64,000 nucleotides of DNA from Hufsiella arboris (lineage in GTDB: Bacteria > Bacteroidota > Bacteroidia > Sphingobacteriales > Sphingobacteriaceae). This document shows, one piece after another, positions 1-8,489 of this stretch. A program made the position numbers and the translations under genes. The notes under the pieces were generated by a model. It did not search any database. It had not been told where the DNA came from and saw only the letters and a program-made list of their open reading frames with translations. The stretch lies in assembly GCF_009834875.1 (NCBI RefSeq), contig NZ_WVHT01000004.1, forward strand, positions 372,001 to 436,000, given 5' to 3'. How positions within the stretch are numbered: position 1 is the first letter of the stretch; the number at the start of each line of letters is the position of its first letter.

Positions 1-2
1 TT

Positions 3-701
3 AAAGAATCAGGATGGAATACAGGAATTGGCAAGAAAATTCAATTAGGCGATGCACATTCGCCGTTCGTAAACATAATAGGCGTGACAAAAGATTTTAA
101 CATTTTCTCACTGCAGCACAAAATTGAGCCGCTGATTTTAACGTTACCAAGGCAACAAAGAGAAAAGGACAATCTATATATCCGGATTAGCAATCAGCAC
201 GTCGGATCTTCATTAAAATATATCGAAAATGTGTTCAAAGGATTTGACAATCAACATCCGTTTATTTATCATTTCCTGGACGAAAATTTCGCAAAACAAT
301 ATAAAGCCGAACAAAAACAGGGTTTTCTCTTAACGCTTTTTACATTGATCTCGGTAGTTATATCATGCCTTGGTTTATTGGGATTAGTAACGTTCAATAT
401 CTACCAGCGCACAAAAGAAATCGGTATCCGTAAGGTTTTGGGAGCTAATGTAACAGACGTTGTAAAAATGTTGTCTGTAGAATTTATAAAGCTGGTAACG
501 GTATCTTTTATAATCGCGGTACCGATTTCGTGGTGGGCCATGAATAACTGGCTCCAGGATTTTGCATACCGGGTCAACATCAGTTGGTGGATCTTTGCTT
601 TGGCAGGAATGCTGGCGGTGTTTATTGCGTTTGCCACCGTCAGTTTCCAAGCTATTAAAGCGGCCTTAGCCAATCCGGTTAGGAGTCTGAGGACGGAGTA
701 A
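3..701 (+). CDS. FtsX/MacB-type ABC permease, C-terminal part (5' cut by window)
   Basis: The reading frame is open from base 3, so this is the last ~232 residues of a permease that begins left of the window; the GTG at 84 is internal and not the start. It shows the end of a periplasmic domain followed by the C-terminal FtsX domain: a membrane segment, the cytoplasmic coupling motif KEIGIRKVLGAN, and two more membrane segments. It ends in NPVRSLRTE, as do its five downstream paralogues. MacB/FtsX permeases use a separate ATPase to drive export or periplasmic mechanical work. A strong hairpin follows, so it probably ends an upstream transcript. Substrate unknown. Confidence 0.9.
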   Translation, partial: KESGWNTGIGKKIQLGDAHSPFVNIIGVTKDFNIFSLQHKIEPLILTLPRQQREKDNLYIRISNQHVGSSLKYIENVFKGFDNQHPFIYHFLDENFAKQYKAEQKQGFLLTLFTLISVVISCLGLLGLVTFNIYQRTKEIGIRKVLGANVTDVVKMLSVEFIKLVTVSFIIAVPISWWAMNNWLQDFAYRVNISWWIFALAGMLAVFIAFATVSFQAIKAALANPVRSLRTE

Positions 702-706
702 ACCAG

Positions 707-749
707 AGCTGTCAGCGTTATAAAACAAGCTATTTTAACGCTGACAGCT
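707..749 (+). terminator. Hairpin after first permease
   Basis: A perfect 14-bp inverted repeat (AGCTGTCAGCGTTA at 707-720 and its complement at 736-749) with a 15-nt loop begins 6 nt after the stop codon. There is no U-run directly after it. It separates the first permease from the next transcription unit, which has its own sigma-54-like promoter. Confidence 0.6.
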
Positions 750-761
750 ATCGCTAAACCT

Positions 762-800
762 CGTTCGTTTTTGAACGATTTCTGTTCGATAACGAACACC
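762..800 (+). promoter_or_regulatory. Double-dyad element, probable enhancer-binding-protein site
   Basis: Two 16-bp dyads, CGTTCGTTTTTGAACG (762-777) and TGTTCGATAACGAACA (783-798), lie 21 bp apart start to start, about two helical turns. The same 39-bp arrangement recurs at 15330-15368 (31 of 39 positions identical). In both places the element begins exactly 89 bp before a -24/-12 promoter. This fits an upstream activating sequence for a sigma-54 enhancer-binding protein. The activator gene is not in the window. Confidence 0.65.
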
Positions 801-850
801 CGAAAAACCAGAAAAGCCCTCTACCATCTTAAAAAAGGCCTTTTTCAGTA

Positions 851-866
851 TGGCATCTGTTCTGCA
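851..866 (+). promoter_or_regulatory. Sigma-54 (-24/-12) promoter for the permease array
   Basis: TGGCATCTGTTCTGCA matches the sigma-54 pattern, with GG (852-853) and GC (864-865) exactly 10 nt apart. Transcription would start near 877 and leave a ~145-nt leader before the permease at 1022. An equivalent site at 15419 has the same spacing from the same upstream element, which strengthens the call. Confidence 0.65.
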
Positions 867-1021
867 TAAGTTCTAACAGAAAAGAACTGACGATCATGGA
901 ACCCAGGATATTTATTAAAATGATGGTAAAAACAGGAATCCAATTTATCTATGATTTCCTGAACTCAACACTTTTGCTTTCATGCAACAGAAATTAATGT
1001 ACTCATAATTAACCGGAAAAG

Positions 1022-3481
1022 ATGCTAAAGAATTATATCATCACGGCCTGGAGAAATCTCTTAAAGGGACGTGTTTTCAATTTGATTAATATCACAGGAT
1101 TAACGGTTGCAGTTGCCTGCTCTGTTTTATTATTCCTTACCGCCGATTTTCAGCTTTCATACGATAAATTTCACAAGGACGTAAAAGACATTTACCAGGT
1201 TTATTTTACGCAGAATAAAGACACAGAAACAAATCGTGACACGCCAATGCCCGAGCCGATTACGCCGGTCTTGAAATCAGAATATCCTGAAATTAAGTAC
1301 ATCTCACGACTTGGAAACGGCGGTGCTCTGATTCGCTATAAAGGCAAACAGCTCGAACAACGGCTAAACTATATTGACCAGGACTTCTTTAAAATATTCA
1401 CTATCGAAACTTCGCTGGGAAATAAAAATTCCATGCTTAGCGGGCTTCACGATATTGTATTAAATGAAAAAGTAGCGCAAGCTGTTTTTGGCCATGAAAA
1501 TCCAATAGGAAAAACTGTTGAGTTAAATTATACCGGCCAATCGTTTGAAAGCTTTGTTGTTTCTGGGGTGACCAAAGACTTGCCGTATAATTCGAGCTTG
1601 CATTTTGATATGTTGGTTCGCTTTGAGAATTATCGCGACTACCAGGCAAACCTCGACAAATGGGATGTTGGCAATCATTCCGTATTTCTTAAGTTAAGAG
1701 AAGGCACCAATCAGGCTGCATTCGAAAAGAAACTGGTTCCCTTTACCAATAAATATTTCAAGGAAAACATCGAAAACCTAAAACGCGACGGCTCGAAACC
1801 CGACGCTAACGGACAGGTATTTACGATTAATCTGCTTCCCTTCGCCGAAAATCATTTTAATACAGAAGTTGGCGGCTTAGAGGGCAATCAGATCAGCATT
1901 TTATACATCTACACTCTCCTGGCGATTGTCATTTTCATTTTACTGATAGCCTGTATAAATTTTATAAACCTCAATATAGCCAGGGCATTTAACAGAGCAA
2001 GGGAGGTTGGCGTGCGCAAAACACTCGGCGCAGGAAAAGATCAATTGCTCTGGCAGTTTCTTACCGAAACTTCATTAGTTTGTTTGCTCGCTTTTATAGC
2101 CGGAATCGCGCTTTCATCATTCATCCTGCCTTACTTCAAGCAGCTTTTCGGAGGATATATTTCATTGAAAATGTTGCTTCAACCAGCTGAATTGACCATC
2201 GCATTGTTTGTATTTCTCATTATCAGTTTTATTGCCGGTTATTACCCAGCCTGGCTGATGCTTCGTTACAAAACCGTACAGGTTTTAAAAGGTTCAGTGA
2301 ATACGACTAAGCCAGGAAAAGTTCGGAATGCCTTGCTTGTTACACAGTTTGCCTTATCAACCTTACTGATCATCTGCACATTGGTAACCTGGCAGCAAAT
2401 GCGTTACATCCAAACCAAACCACTGGGTTTTAACCGGACAGAAGTATTAAGTATACCACTTGGGCCTAATGTGCTGATCTCATCCGGCAATGATACTAAA
2501 AGCCGGCCCGGAATACATGCCCTGCAATTATTACGCAATGCTCTGCAAAATCAACCCGATATTGTCGCTATCACCGCTGCCCACAGTAATTTAGGACTCG
2601 GAACCGATGGGCACACGTCAACTCAGGGCGTCACTTTTACTTATAAAGGTCATGAGATAGGCACAAACTGGCTCCAAGTTGATTATGACTACTTAAAAAC
2701 TTTAGATATTAAGCTTAGTAACGGACGTGATTTCTCCCGCGATTTTCCCGGCGATAGCAGCGCGCTCATCATCAACGAAAAAATGGCCCGGCAATTAGGC
2801 GGCAAAAACCTGCTTGGCTCCTATCTGCCTGTTAATGGCGAGGAACATCCTATGCAGATTGTCGGAATTGTTAAAGATTACAATTTCCGTTCACTGAAGG
2901 AAAAAATTGAACCGCTAACACTAGTCATGAACACCGGCAAGTCGGTTGAATATGTTTTCGTACGTGTGAAATCTCAAAACCTCGTTCAATCATTCGACAA
3001 AATCAAATCGACCTGGAAATCCTTATTTCCGAACGACGAATTCCAGGGCTCATGGCTAAGTGAGAACACCGAAAGATTGTACAAAGGGGAAAAAAGTCTT
3101 GGTAACATGTTTGTCAGCGGTGCTATAATCGCGATCATAATTTCATGCATTGGCCTACTAGCGATCGCGATGATGGTTATGGCGCAAAGGACAAAAGAAA
3201 TCGGCATCCGGAAAGTTCTTGGATCAAGTGTGGCAGGAATTGTTGCCCTTGTATCAGCCGATTTCCTGAAACTGGTTTTGCTGGCAAGTGTCATATCCTT
3301 TCCCATCGCGTGGATTGTAATGAACGGCTGGCTTCAAAACTTTGCATACCGTATTGATATTAGTTGGTGGATATTTTTATTAGCCGGATTACTGGCGGTG
3401 CTTATTGCGTTTGCTACCGTCAGTTTCCAGGCTATTAAAGCAGCGCTGGCGAACCCGGTGAAGAGTTTAAGAACGGAATGA
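1022..3481 (+). CDS. FtsX/MacB-type ABC permease (array copy 2)
   Basis: An 819-residue permease. It starts MLKNYIITAWRNL, with a membrane segment near 20-42 and a periplasmic MacB-like domain to ~280. A first FtsX domain follows (~285-420, with AREVGVRKTLGAG as the coupling motif), then a second membrane-anchored periplasmic domain, and a C-terminal FtsX domain with KEIGIRKVLGSS near 725. It is longer than E. coli MacB and has no fused ATPase, as is usual for the Bacteroidota form. It is the first gene after the sigma-54-like promoter at 851, in line with the four permeases downstream. The ATPase at 15510 is the likely partner. Confidence 0.92.
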   Translation: MLKNYIITAWRNLLKGRVFNLINITGLTVAVACSVLLFLTADFQLSYDKFHKDVKDIYQVYFTQNKDTETNRDTPMPEPITPVLKSEYPEIKYISRLGNGGALIRYKGKQLEQRLNYIDQDFFKIFTIETSLGNKNSMLSGLHDIVLNEKVAQAVFGHENPIGKTVELNYTGQSFESFVVSGVTKDLPYNSSLHFDMLVRFENYRDYQANLDKWDVGNHSVFLKLREGTNQAAFEKKLVPFTNKYFKENIENLKRDGSKPDANGQVFTINLLPFAENHFNTEVGGLEGNQISILYIYTLLAIVIFILLIACINFINLNIARAFNRAREVGVRKTLGAGKDQLLWQFLTETSLVCLLAFIAGIALSSFILPYFKQLFGGYISLKMLLQPAELTIALFVFLIISFIAGYYPAWLMLRYKTVQVLKGSVNTTKPGKVRNALLVTQFALSTLLIICTLVTWQQMRYIQTKPLGFNRTEVLSIPLGPNVLISSGNDTKSRPGIHALQLLRNALQNQPDIVAITAAHSNLGLGTDGHTSTQGVTFTYKGHEIGTNWLQVDYDYLKTLDIKLSNGRDFSRDFPGDSSALIINEKMARQLGGKNLLGSYLPVNGEEHPMQIVGIVKDYNFRSLKEKIEPLTLVMNTGKSVEYVFVRVKSQNLVQSFDKIKSTWKSLFPNDEFQGSWLSENTERLYKGEKSLGNMFVSGAIIAIIISCIGLLAIAMMVMAQRTKEIGIRKVLGSSVAGIVALVSADFLKLVLLASVISFPIAWIVMNGWLQNFAYRIDISWWIFLLAGLLAVLIAFATVSFQAIKAALANPVKSLRTE

Positions 3482-3545
3482 TGCTAAAATTTGAATTATC
3501 AATTGACAAGTGCAGGTATAAATTATACATCAAAAATTGATTTTT

Positions 3546-5948
3546 ATGTTTCGCAATTATCTTAAAATTTCGTGGCGTAATATCACTGCAAACCGCCAGT
3601 TTACTTTCCTGAACCTGATCGGGCTTTCTGCGGGATTAGCCAGTGCCATATTGGTTTACATATGGATAAGTGACGAGTTGCATATAAATAAATTTAATCA
3701 AAATGATGACCGTGTTTACCAGGTAATGCAATCTGTATCTGATGGTAACGGCGCGATTGAAAATACGCCGGGTTTACTGGCAGATGCGCTTCAAATAGAA
3801 ATGCCTGAAGTGGAGTATGCTGCTTCTGTTATTCCATCAACTTGGTTCGCCGAAAAGGGATTGTTTTCTTTTAATGACACACATATAAGAGCGGATGGAC
3901 AATTTGTGAGCAACAATTACTTCAGCATTTTCCCTTGTAGTTTTATTGAGGGGAATGCAAACCAATTGTTCAGCTCAAAAAATAACCTTGCCATCTCAAA
4001 ACAATTGGCTTTAAAAATATTCGGCACAACCAATAATGTTATTGGTAAAACTATCGAATGGAACCAGCAGGGCTTTAATGAAAATTACATCGTTACCGGA
4101 ATTTTTGAAAAACAATCGTCCAATTCCACCATACAGTTTGATGCAGTATTCAACTACGCTCAATTTCTTGATAAAAATTCCAAATTATTAAAATGGACAA
4201 ACAATGACCCTTACACCTATGTGCTTTTGAAGAAAAAATCTGACGCACATATATTCAGTAAAAAAATTGCAGGTTTTGTAAAAACAAAAAATGCAGATTC
4301 AAAACAGGTTTTATTTGCTCAGCTTTTTTCAGATACCTATCTCTACAACCGTTATGTAAATGGAGTTCCTTCAGGCGGAAGAATTGAATATGTGAAACTA
4401 TTTTTTATCATCACGATATTCATATTGCTTATTGCATGCATCAATTTCATGAACTTATCTACAGCAAGAGCATTAAAACGGATAAAAGAAATAGGCATAC
4501 AAAAGATAGTTGGCGCCAGCCGTCGTTCGCTTATCATTCAGTATTTATCTGAATCAATATTGATGGCATTTTTATCATTGTTTTTGGCAATCGCTATCGT
4601 AATTATTTTGTTGCCGGCTTTTAAACAGCTTACCGGGAAAGATTTCAATCTTCAGTTTGATACAAATTTCATTTTAGCGATAACCACTATAACGCTTATC
4701 ACGGGCATTATCGCGGGCAGTTATCCGGCCTTTTATCTTTCACACTTTAAACCAGTACTGGTATTAAAAGGCGCGCTAAAAAATACTATCGGCGAATTGT
4801 GGATGCGTAAAGGATTAGTTGTATTCCAGTTTACTGTGTCGGTTGTGCTGATTATATCGGTAATGATCGTTTACCAGCAAATGCAATTAATTGAAACAAC
4901 CAATCTCGGCTATGAAAGAGATCATGTGATTTATTTTGATAAAGGTGGAAAATTATCAGCTAATGACGCTGACTTTAAACAAGGTGCGGTATACAAAGAT
5001 TTGGAAACATTTCTTCAACAGATAAAAACCATACCTGGAGTTGCAAATGCTTCTAATTTCAGGCACAGCATTGTGAACAGAGAAGGTGGCACTACTGATG
5101 TAATATGGCAGGGCAAACCCGCTGACGATCAAACTTCGTTTACGGATATCGCATGCGGCTACAATTTTATTGAAACGCTGGGCATACAAATGAAAGAAGG
5201 ACGCCCCTATTCAACAGCATTTGGGTCAGATGATGATAAAGTTGTTTTAAATGAAGCTGCGGTAAAGGCAATGGGGCTTATAGATCCTGTTGGTAAAAAC
5301 ATAACTATCTGGGGCAACAAAAAGCAAATTATCGGAGTAACAAAAAATTTTCACTTCCAATCTTTATATGAAAATATCAAACCCTGCTTTTTTGATTTAA
5401 GCATGAATGCGAGGGTTTCAAAAATTGCCGTGCGAATAAAAGCAGGCAATGAAAAAGCAACGATTGAAAAACTTTTAAAATTTTATAAATCTTATACAGG
5501 GGAAGCGCTGAACTATGCTTTTGTTGATGAGGATTATGAAGCTTTATATGCATCAGAACAACGTGTGGCTGCTTTATCAAAATACTTCGCAGGTATCGCA
5601 ATTATAATTTCCTGTTTGGGTTTATTTGGATTGGCTGCATTTACCGCGCAAAAAAGAAGAAAAGAAATTGGTATTCGAAAAGTAATCGGCGCTTCTGTAA
5701 GCAGCATCATTGCGATGTTATCGAAAGATTTTTTAAAACTTGTATTGCTGGCGGTAGTGATTGCATTTCCGGTATCCTGGTGGTTAATGAATAACTGGTT
5801 GCAAAGCTTCGCTTACCGAATTCAAATCTCGGTTTATGTGTATTTGATTGCAGCCATTTCAGTAATTGTGATAACGATAATTACAATAAGCTTTCAATCC
5901 ATCAAAGCGGCGATTGCAAACCCGGTTAAGAGTTTAAGAACAGAATAA
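3546..5948 (+). CDS. FtsX/MacB-type ABC permease (array copy 3)
   Basis: An 800-residue permease of the same layout: N-terminal membrane anchor (MFRNYLKISWRN), periplasmic domain, FtsX domain with KEIGIQKIVGAS, second periplasmic domain, and C-terminal FtsX domain with KEIGIRKVIGAS, ending NPVKSLRTE. ATG at 3546 is preferred over the TTG at 3537 because it aligns with the other copies' starts. It begins 64 bp after copy 2 with no visible terminator between, so co-transcription is likely. It is more A+T-rich than its neighbours, suggesting an older or separately acquired copy. Confidence 0.9.
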   Translation: MFRNYLKISWRNITANRQFTFLNLIGLSAGLASAILVYIWISDELHINKFNQNDDRVYQVMQSVSDGNGAIENTPGLLADALQIEMPEVEYAASVIPSTWFAEKGLFSFNDTHIRADGQFVSNNYFSIFPCSFIEGNANQLFSSKNNLAISKQLALKIFGTTNNVIGKTIEWNQQGFNENYIVTGIFEKQSSNSTIQFDAVFNYAQFLDKNSKLLKWTNNDPYTYVLLKKKSDAHIFSKKIAGFVKTKNADSKQVLFAQLFSDTYLYNRYVNGVPSGGRIEYVKLFFIITIFILLIACINFMNLSTARALKRIKEIGIQKIVGASRRSLIIQYLSESILMAFLSLFLAIAIVIILLPAFKQLTGKDFNLQFDTNFILAITTITLITGIIAGSYPAFYLSHFKPVLVLKGALKNTIGELWMRKGLVVFQFTVSVVLIISVMIVYQQMQLIETTNLGYERDHVIYFDKGGKLSANDADFKQGAVYKDLETFLQQIKTIPGVANASNFRHSIVNREGGTTDVIWQGKPADDQTSFTDIACGYNFIETLGIQMKEGRPYSTAFGSDDDKVVLNEAAVKAMGLIDPVGKNITIWGNKKQIIGVTKNFHFQSLYENIKPCFFDLSMNARVSKIAVRIKAGNEKATIEKLLKFYKSYTGEALNYAFVDEDYEALYASEQRVAALSKYFAGIAIIISCLGLFGLAAFTAQKRRKEIGIRKVIGASVSSIIAMLSKDFLKLVLLAVVIAFPVSWWLMNNWLQSFAYRIQISVYVYLIAAISVIVITIITISFQSIKAAIANPVKSLRTE

Positions 5949-6030
5949 AGAGCGATCAGCGGTCAGTTTATAGTTAAATGCAAATACGAAAGCTCGAAGC
6001 TGATAACTGAGAGCTGAAATCTTCATAATC

Positions 6031-8448
6031 ATGCTAAAGAACCACATAAAATCAGCCCTTCGAAATTTACAGCGTTACCAATATGTTTCGCTGATCAACA
6101 TTCTTGGATTAACTGTGGGGATTACATGCTGCCTTCTTATCCTGGCATTTGTGTTGGATGAATTGAATTACGATCGTTTTCATAAAAATGCACAGAACAT
6201 TTACCGTGTAGAACGTACGTTCTTAAACCCGGATAACAAAACTATTTCACTTGAACTTGGTGCCGTCGCGCCACCATTTGCCCAACTGTTGCAAAACGAC
6301 TTTAAAGAGATCAAATCGATTACAAGCATTTTACCTGGAGGCGAAGCGACACTTCAGTATAACAACAAGATATTTAATGAACGAGACTTCTATTTCACAG
6401 ATGAAAATCTCTTTAACGTTTTCGATGTCACCTTGTTGAAAGGGAATCCGCTAACTGCGCTTAAAGAGCCGTATTCCATTATGCTGACGGAAGAATCCGC
6501 AAAAAAATATTTCGGTGACACCGATCCGATAAACAAACTCATTAAGCTCAATCAACAATTTACCTGCAAAGTAACCGGCGTTTACCAGGCGCTCCCCTCT
6601 AATTCGCACTGGCACCCGGAGTTAATGATGTCGTTTTCTACGCTTCGCGATTCATCGATTTACGGAGCAGAACAACTGCGCACCAATTGGGGAAACAACT
6701 CGTTTTATGATTATATCCTGCTTCCCGAAAATTATAACCCCAAAAACCTGGAAGCACAATTCCCAGCGTTCATTGACCGCCATGTGCCTGATGACGCGAA
6801 TAAAGCGTCAAAATGGACGTCCATATCGTTAAAAAAACTAACCGATATACATCTCCGTTCCCATAAAGATTCGGAACTGGAAGAAAACGGTGACATTAAA
6901 CGGGTTTATGTTTTTTCGATTATTGGCCTGCTGATTCTTATTATCGCTTGCATCAATTACATGAATCTAGCTACCGCAAGATCGTCATTACGGGCCAAAG
7001 AAATTGGAGTGCGGAAAGTTGCCGGTGCTTCAAAATCTGAACTTGTTGCGCAGTTCCTTAGCGAAAGCGTTTTGATCTGTTGTTTCGCAACACTGCTGTC
7101 ATGCGTTTTAACCTGGCTCGTACTCCCATGGCTTAATGGCATTGCTGGCAAATCGCTAACTATTAATAACTTGTTGCAGGCGAAGATCATTCTTCCAGCG
7201 ATTATTCTGCCGTTCATAATTGGCATTCTCTCCGGTATTTATCCGGCTTTATTCCTGTCGTCATTTAAACCGGTAAAAGTTTTAAAAGGCTTGATTAAAA
7301 CTGGCGAGCGAACCTTATCCATGCGGAAGGTTTTGGTGGTATTTCAATTTGCAGTCTCAATCATTTTGATCATCAGCACTGTGATTGTTTTTCAGCAGCT
7401 AAGCTATATTCAAAATAAATCGTTGGGTTTTGAGAAAGACAGAGTTTTGGTAATCAGTGAAAATGCCGGACTGAACAACTCTTACCAGTCGTTTAAAAAT
7501 GATTTACTTTCCAACACAGCCATTAAAAACGTTGCACGCTCAAGCCGTATCCCTTCGGGGCGCTTGTTGGATGCTAACGGATCACAAATAAGTAATGGAA
7601 ATACGCTTGCCCCTACCAAAGCAGACATTAAATATGTTACTGCCGACGAAGATTTCATTCCCGCTTATTCCGTAAAAATAAAAGCCGGAAGAAATTTCAA
7701 GGGCACTGATGGTAGCGACACATCCTCATTCATTTTAAACGAAAGCGCAGTCAGGGCCTTAGGTTTGCCTTCCAACGAATCGGCCATTGGCAAGCAGTTT
7801 AAATATGGCGATCGTACAGGACAAATTACCGGTGTTATAAACGATTTTAATTTCGAATCGCTGCACCAGCGCATATTACCGCTTGTTCTTTTAAATTCCA
7901 GAGTAAGAAATGACTACAACAGAATTTCAGTTAAAATAACCGGTGATCCGCAAACAGCCATCAGCCATATCCAAAATACCTGGAAAAAACACCTTCCAGA
8001 GGTACCTTTTGAATATAATTTCCTTGACGATCGTTTTTCTGATCTGTATAAAAGCGAAAAGCAACAACAAACCATTTTTTCTTTATTCGCCTGCATTGCG
8101 ATTTTAATCGCCTGCCTTGGCTTGTTCGGCCTTTCGGCTTTCACTATCACACAACGAATTAAAGAAATTGGAATACGCAAAGTACTGGGAGCGAGTGTTG
8201 TCGGTATCGTACAACTACTGTCAATCGACTTCCTTTTACTGGTAGGAATTGCCGCGTTAATCGCTTTTCCAATTACCTGGTATGCAATGAAAAACTGGCT
8301 CAGCGATTTTGCTTACCGCATCGACATTGCCTGGTGGGTATTTCTCGCTGCATCAGCCATCGCCTTAATAATAGCGTTTGCAACCATTAGTTTTCAGGCT
8401 GTAAAAGCGGCAATAGCGAATCCGGTAAAAAGTTTACGAACAGAATAA
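6031..8448 (+). CDS. FtsX/MacB-type ABC permease (array copy 4)
   Basis: An 805-residue permease with an N-terminal anchor (MLKNHIKSALRNLQ), a first periplasmic domain, and an FtsX domain near 285-420 with KEIGVRKVAGAS. A second periplasmic domain leads to the C-terminal FtsX domain with KEIGIRKVLGAS, ending NPVKSLRTE. It begins 82 bp after copy 3 in the same direction. The periplasmic domains differ far more between copies than the membrane parts do, so the copies probably sense or move different ligands while sharing one ATPase. That functional split is inference. Confidence 0.9.
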   Translation: MLKNHIKSALRNLQRYQYVSLINILGLTVGITCCLLILAFVLDELNYDRFHKNAQNIYRVERTFLNPDNKTISLELGAVAPPFAQLLQNDFKEIKSITSILPGGEATLQYNNKIFNERDFYFTDENLFNVFDVTLLKGNPLTALKEPYSIMLTEESAKKYFGDTDPINKLIKLNQQFTCKVTGVYQALPSNSHWHPELMMSFSTLRDSSIYGAEQLRTNWGNNSFYDYILLPENYNPKNLEAQFPAFIDRHVPDDANKASKWTSISLKKLTDIHLRSHKDSELEENGDIKRVYVFSIIGLLILIIACINYMNLATARSSLRAKEIGVRKVAGASKSELVAQFLSESVLICCFATLLSCVLTWLVLPWLNGIAGKSLTINNLLQAKIILPAIILPFIIGILSGIYPALFLSSFKPVKVLKGLIKTGERTLSMRKVLVVFQFAVSIILIISTVIVFQQLSYIQNKSLGFEKDRVLVISENAGLNNSYQSFKNDLLSNTAIKNVARSSRIPSGRLLDANGSQISNGNTLAPTKADIKYVTADEDFIPAYSVKIKAGRNFKGTDGSDTSSFILNESAVRALGLPSNESAIGKQFKYGDRTGQITGVINDFNFESLHQRILPLVLLNSRVRNDYNRISVKITGDPQTAISHIQNTWKKHLPEVPFEYNFLDDRFSDLYKSEKQQQTIFSLFACIAILIACLGLFGLSAFTITQRIKEIGIRKVLGASVVGIVQLLSIDFLLLVGIAALIAFPITWYAMKNWLSDFAYRIDIAWWVFLAASAIALIIAFATISFQAVKAAIANPVKSLRTE

Positions 8449-8489
8449 TAAACGGTTAAGAAAACTTTCGTGCATTAAATAATGAAGTT

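Noticed and set aside
896..997. 33-residue frame in the leader after the sigma-54 promoter
   Set aside because: It has an ATG and a plausible length for a leader peptide, but there is no signal, regulatory codon run or second copy at the other promoter.
3537..3545. TTG start for permease copy 3
   Set aside because: The ATG three codons later aligns with the starts of the other copies.
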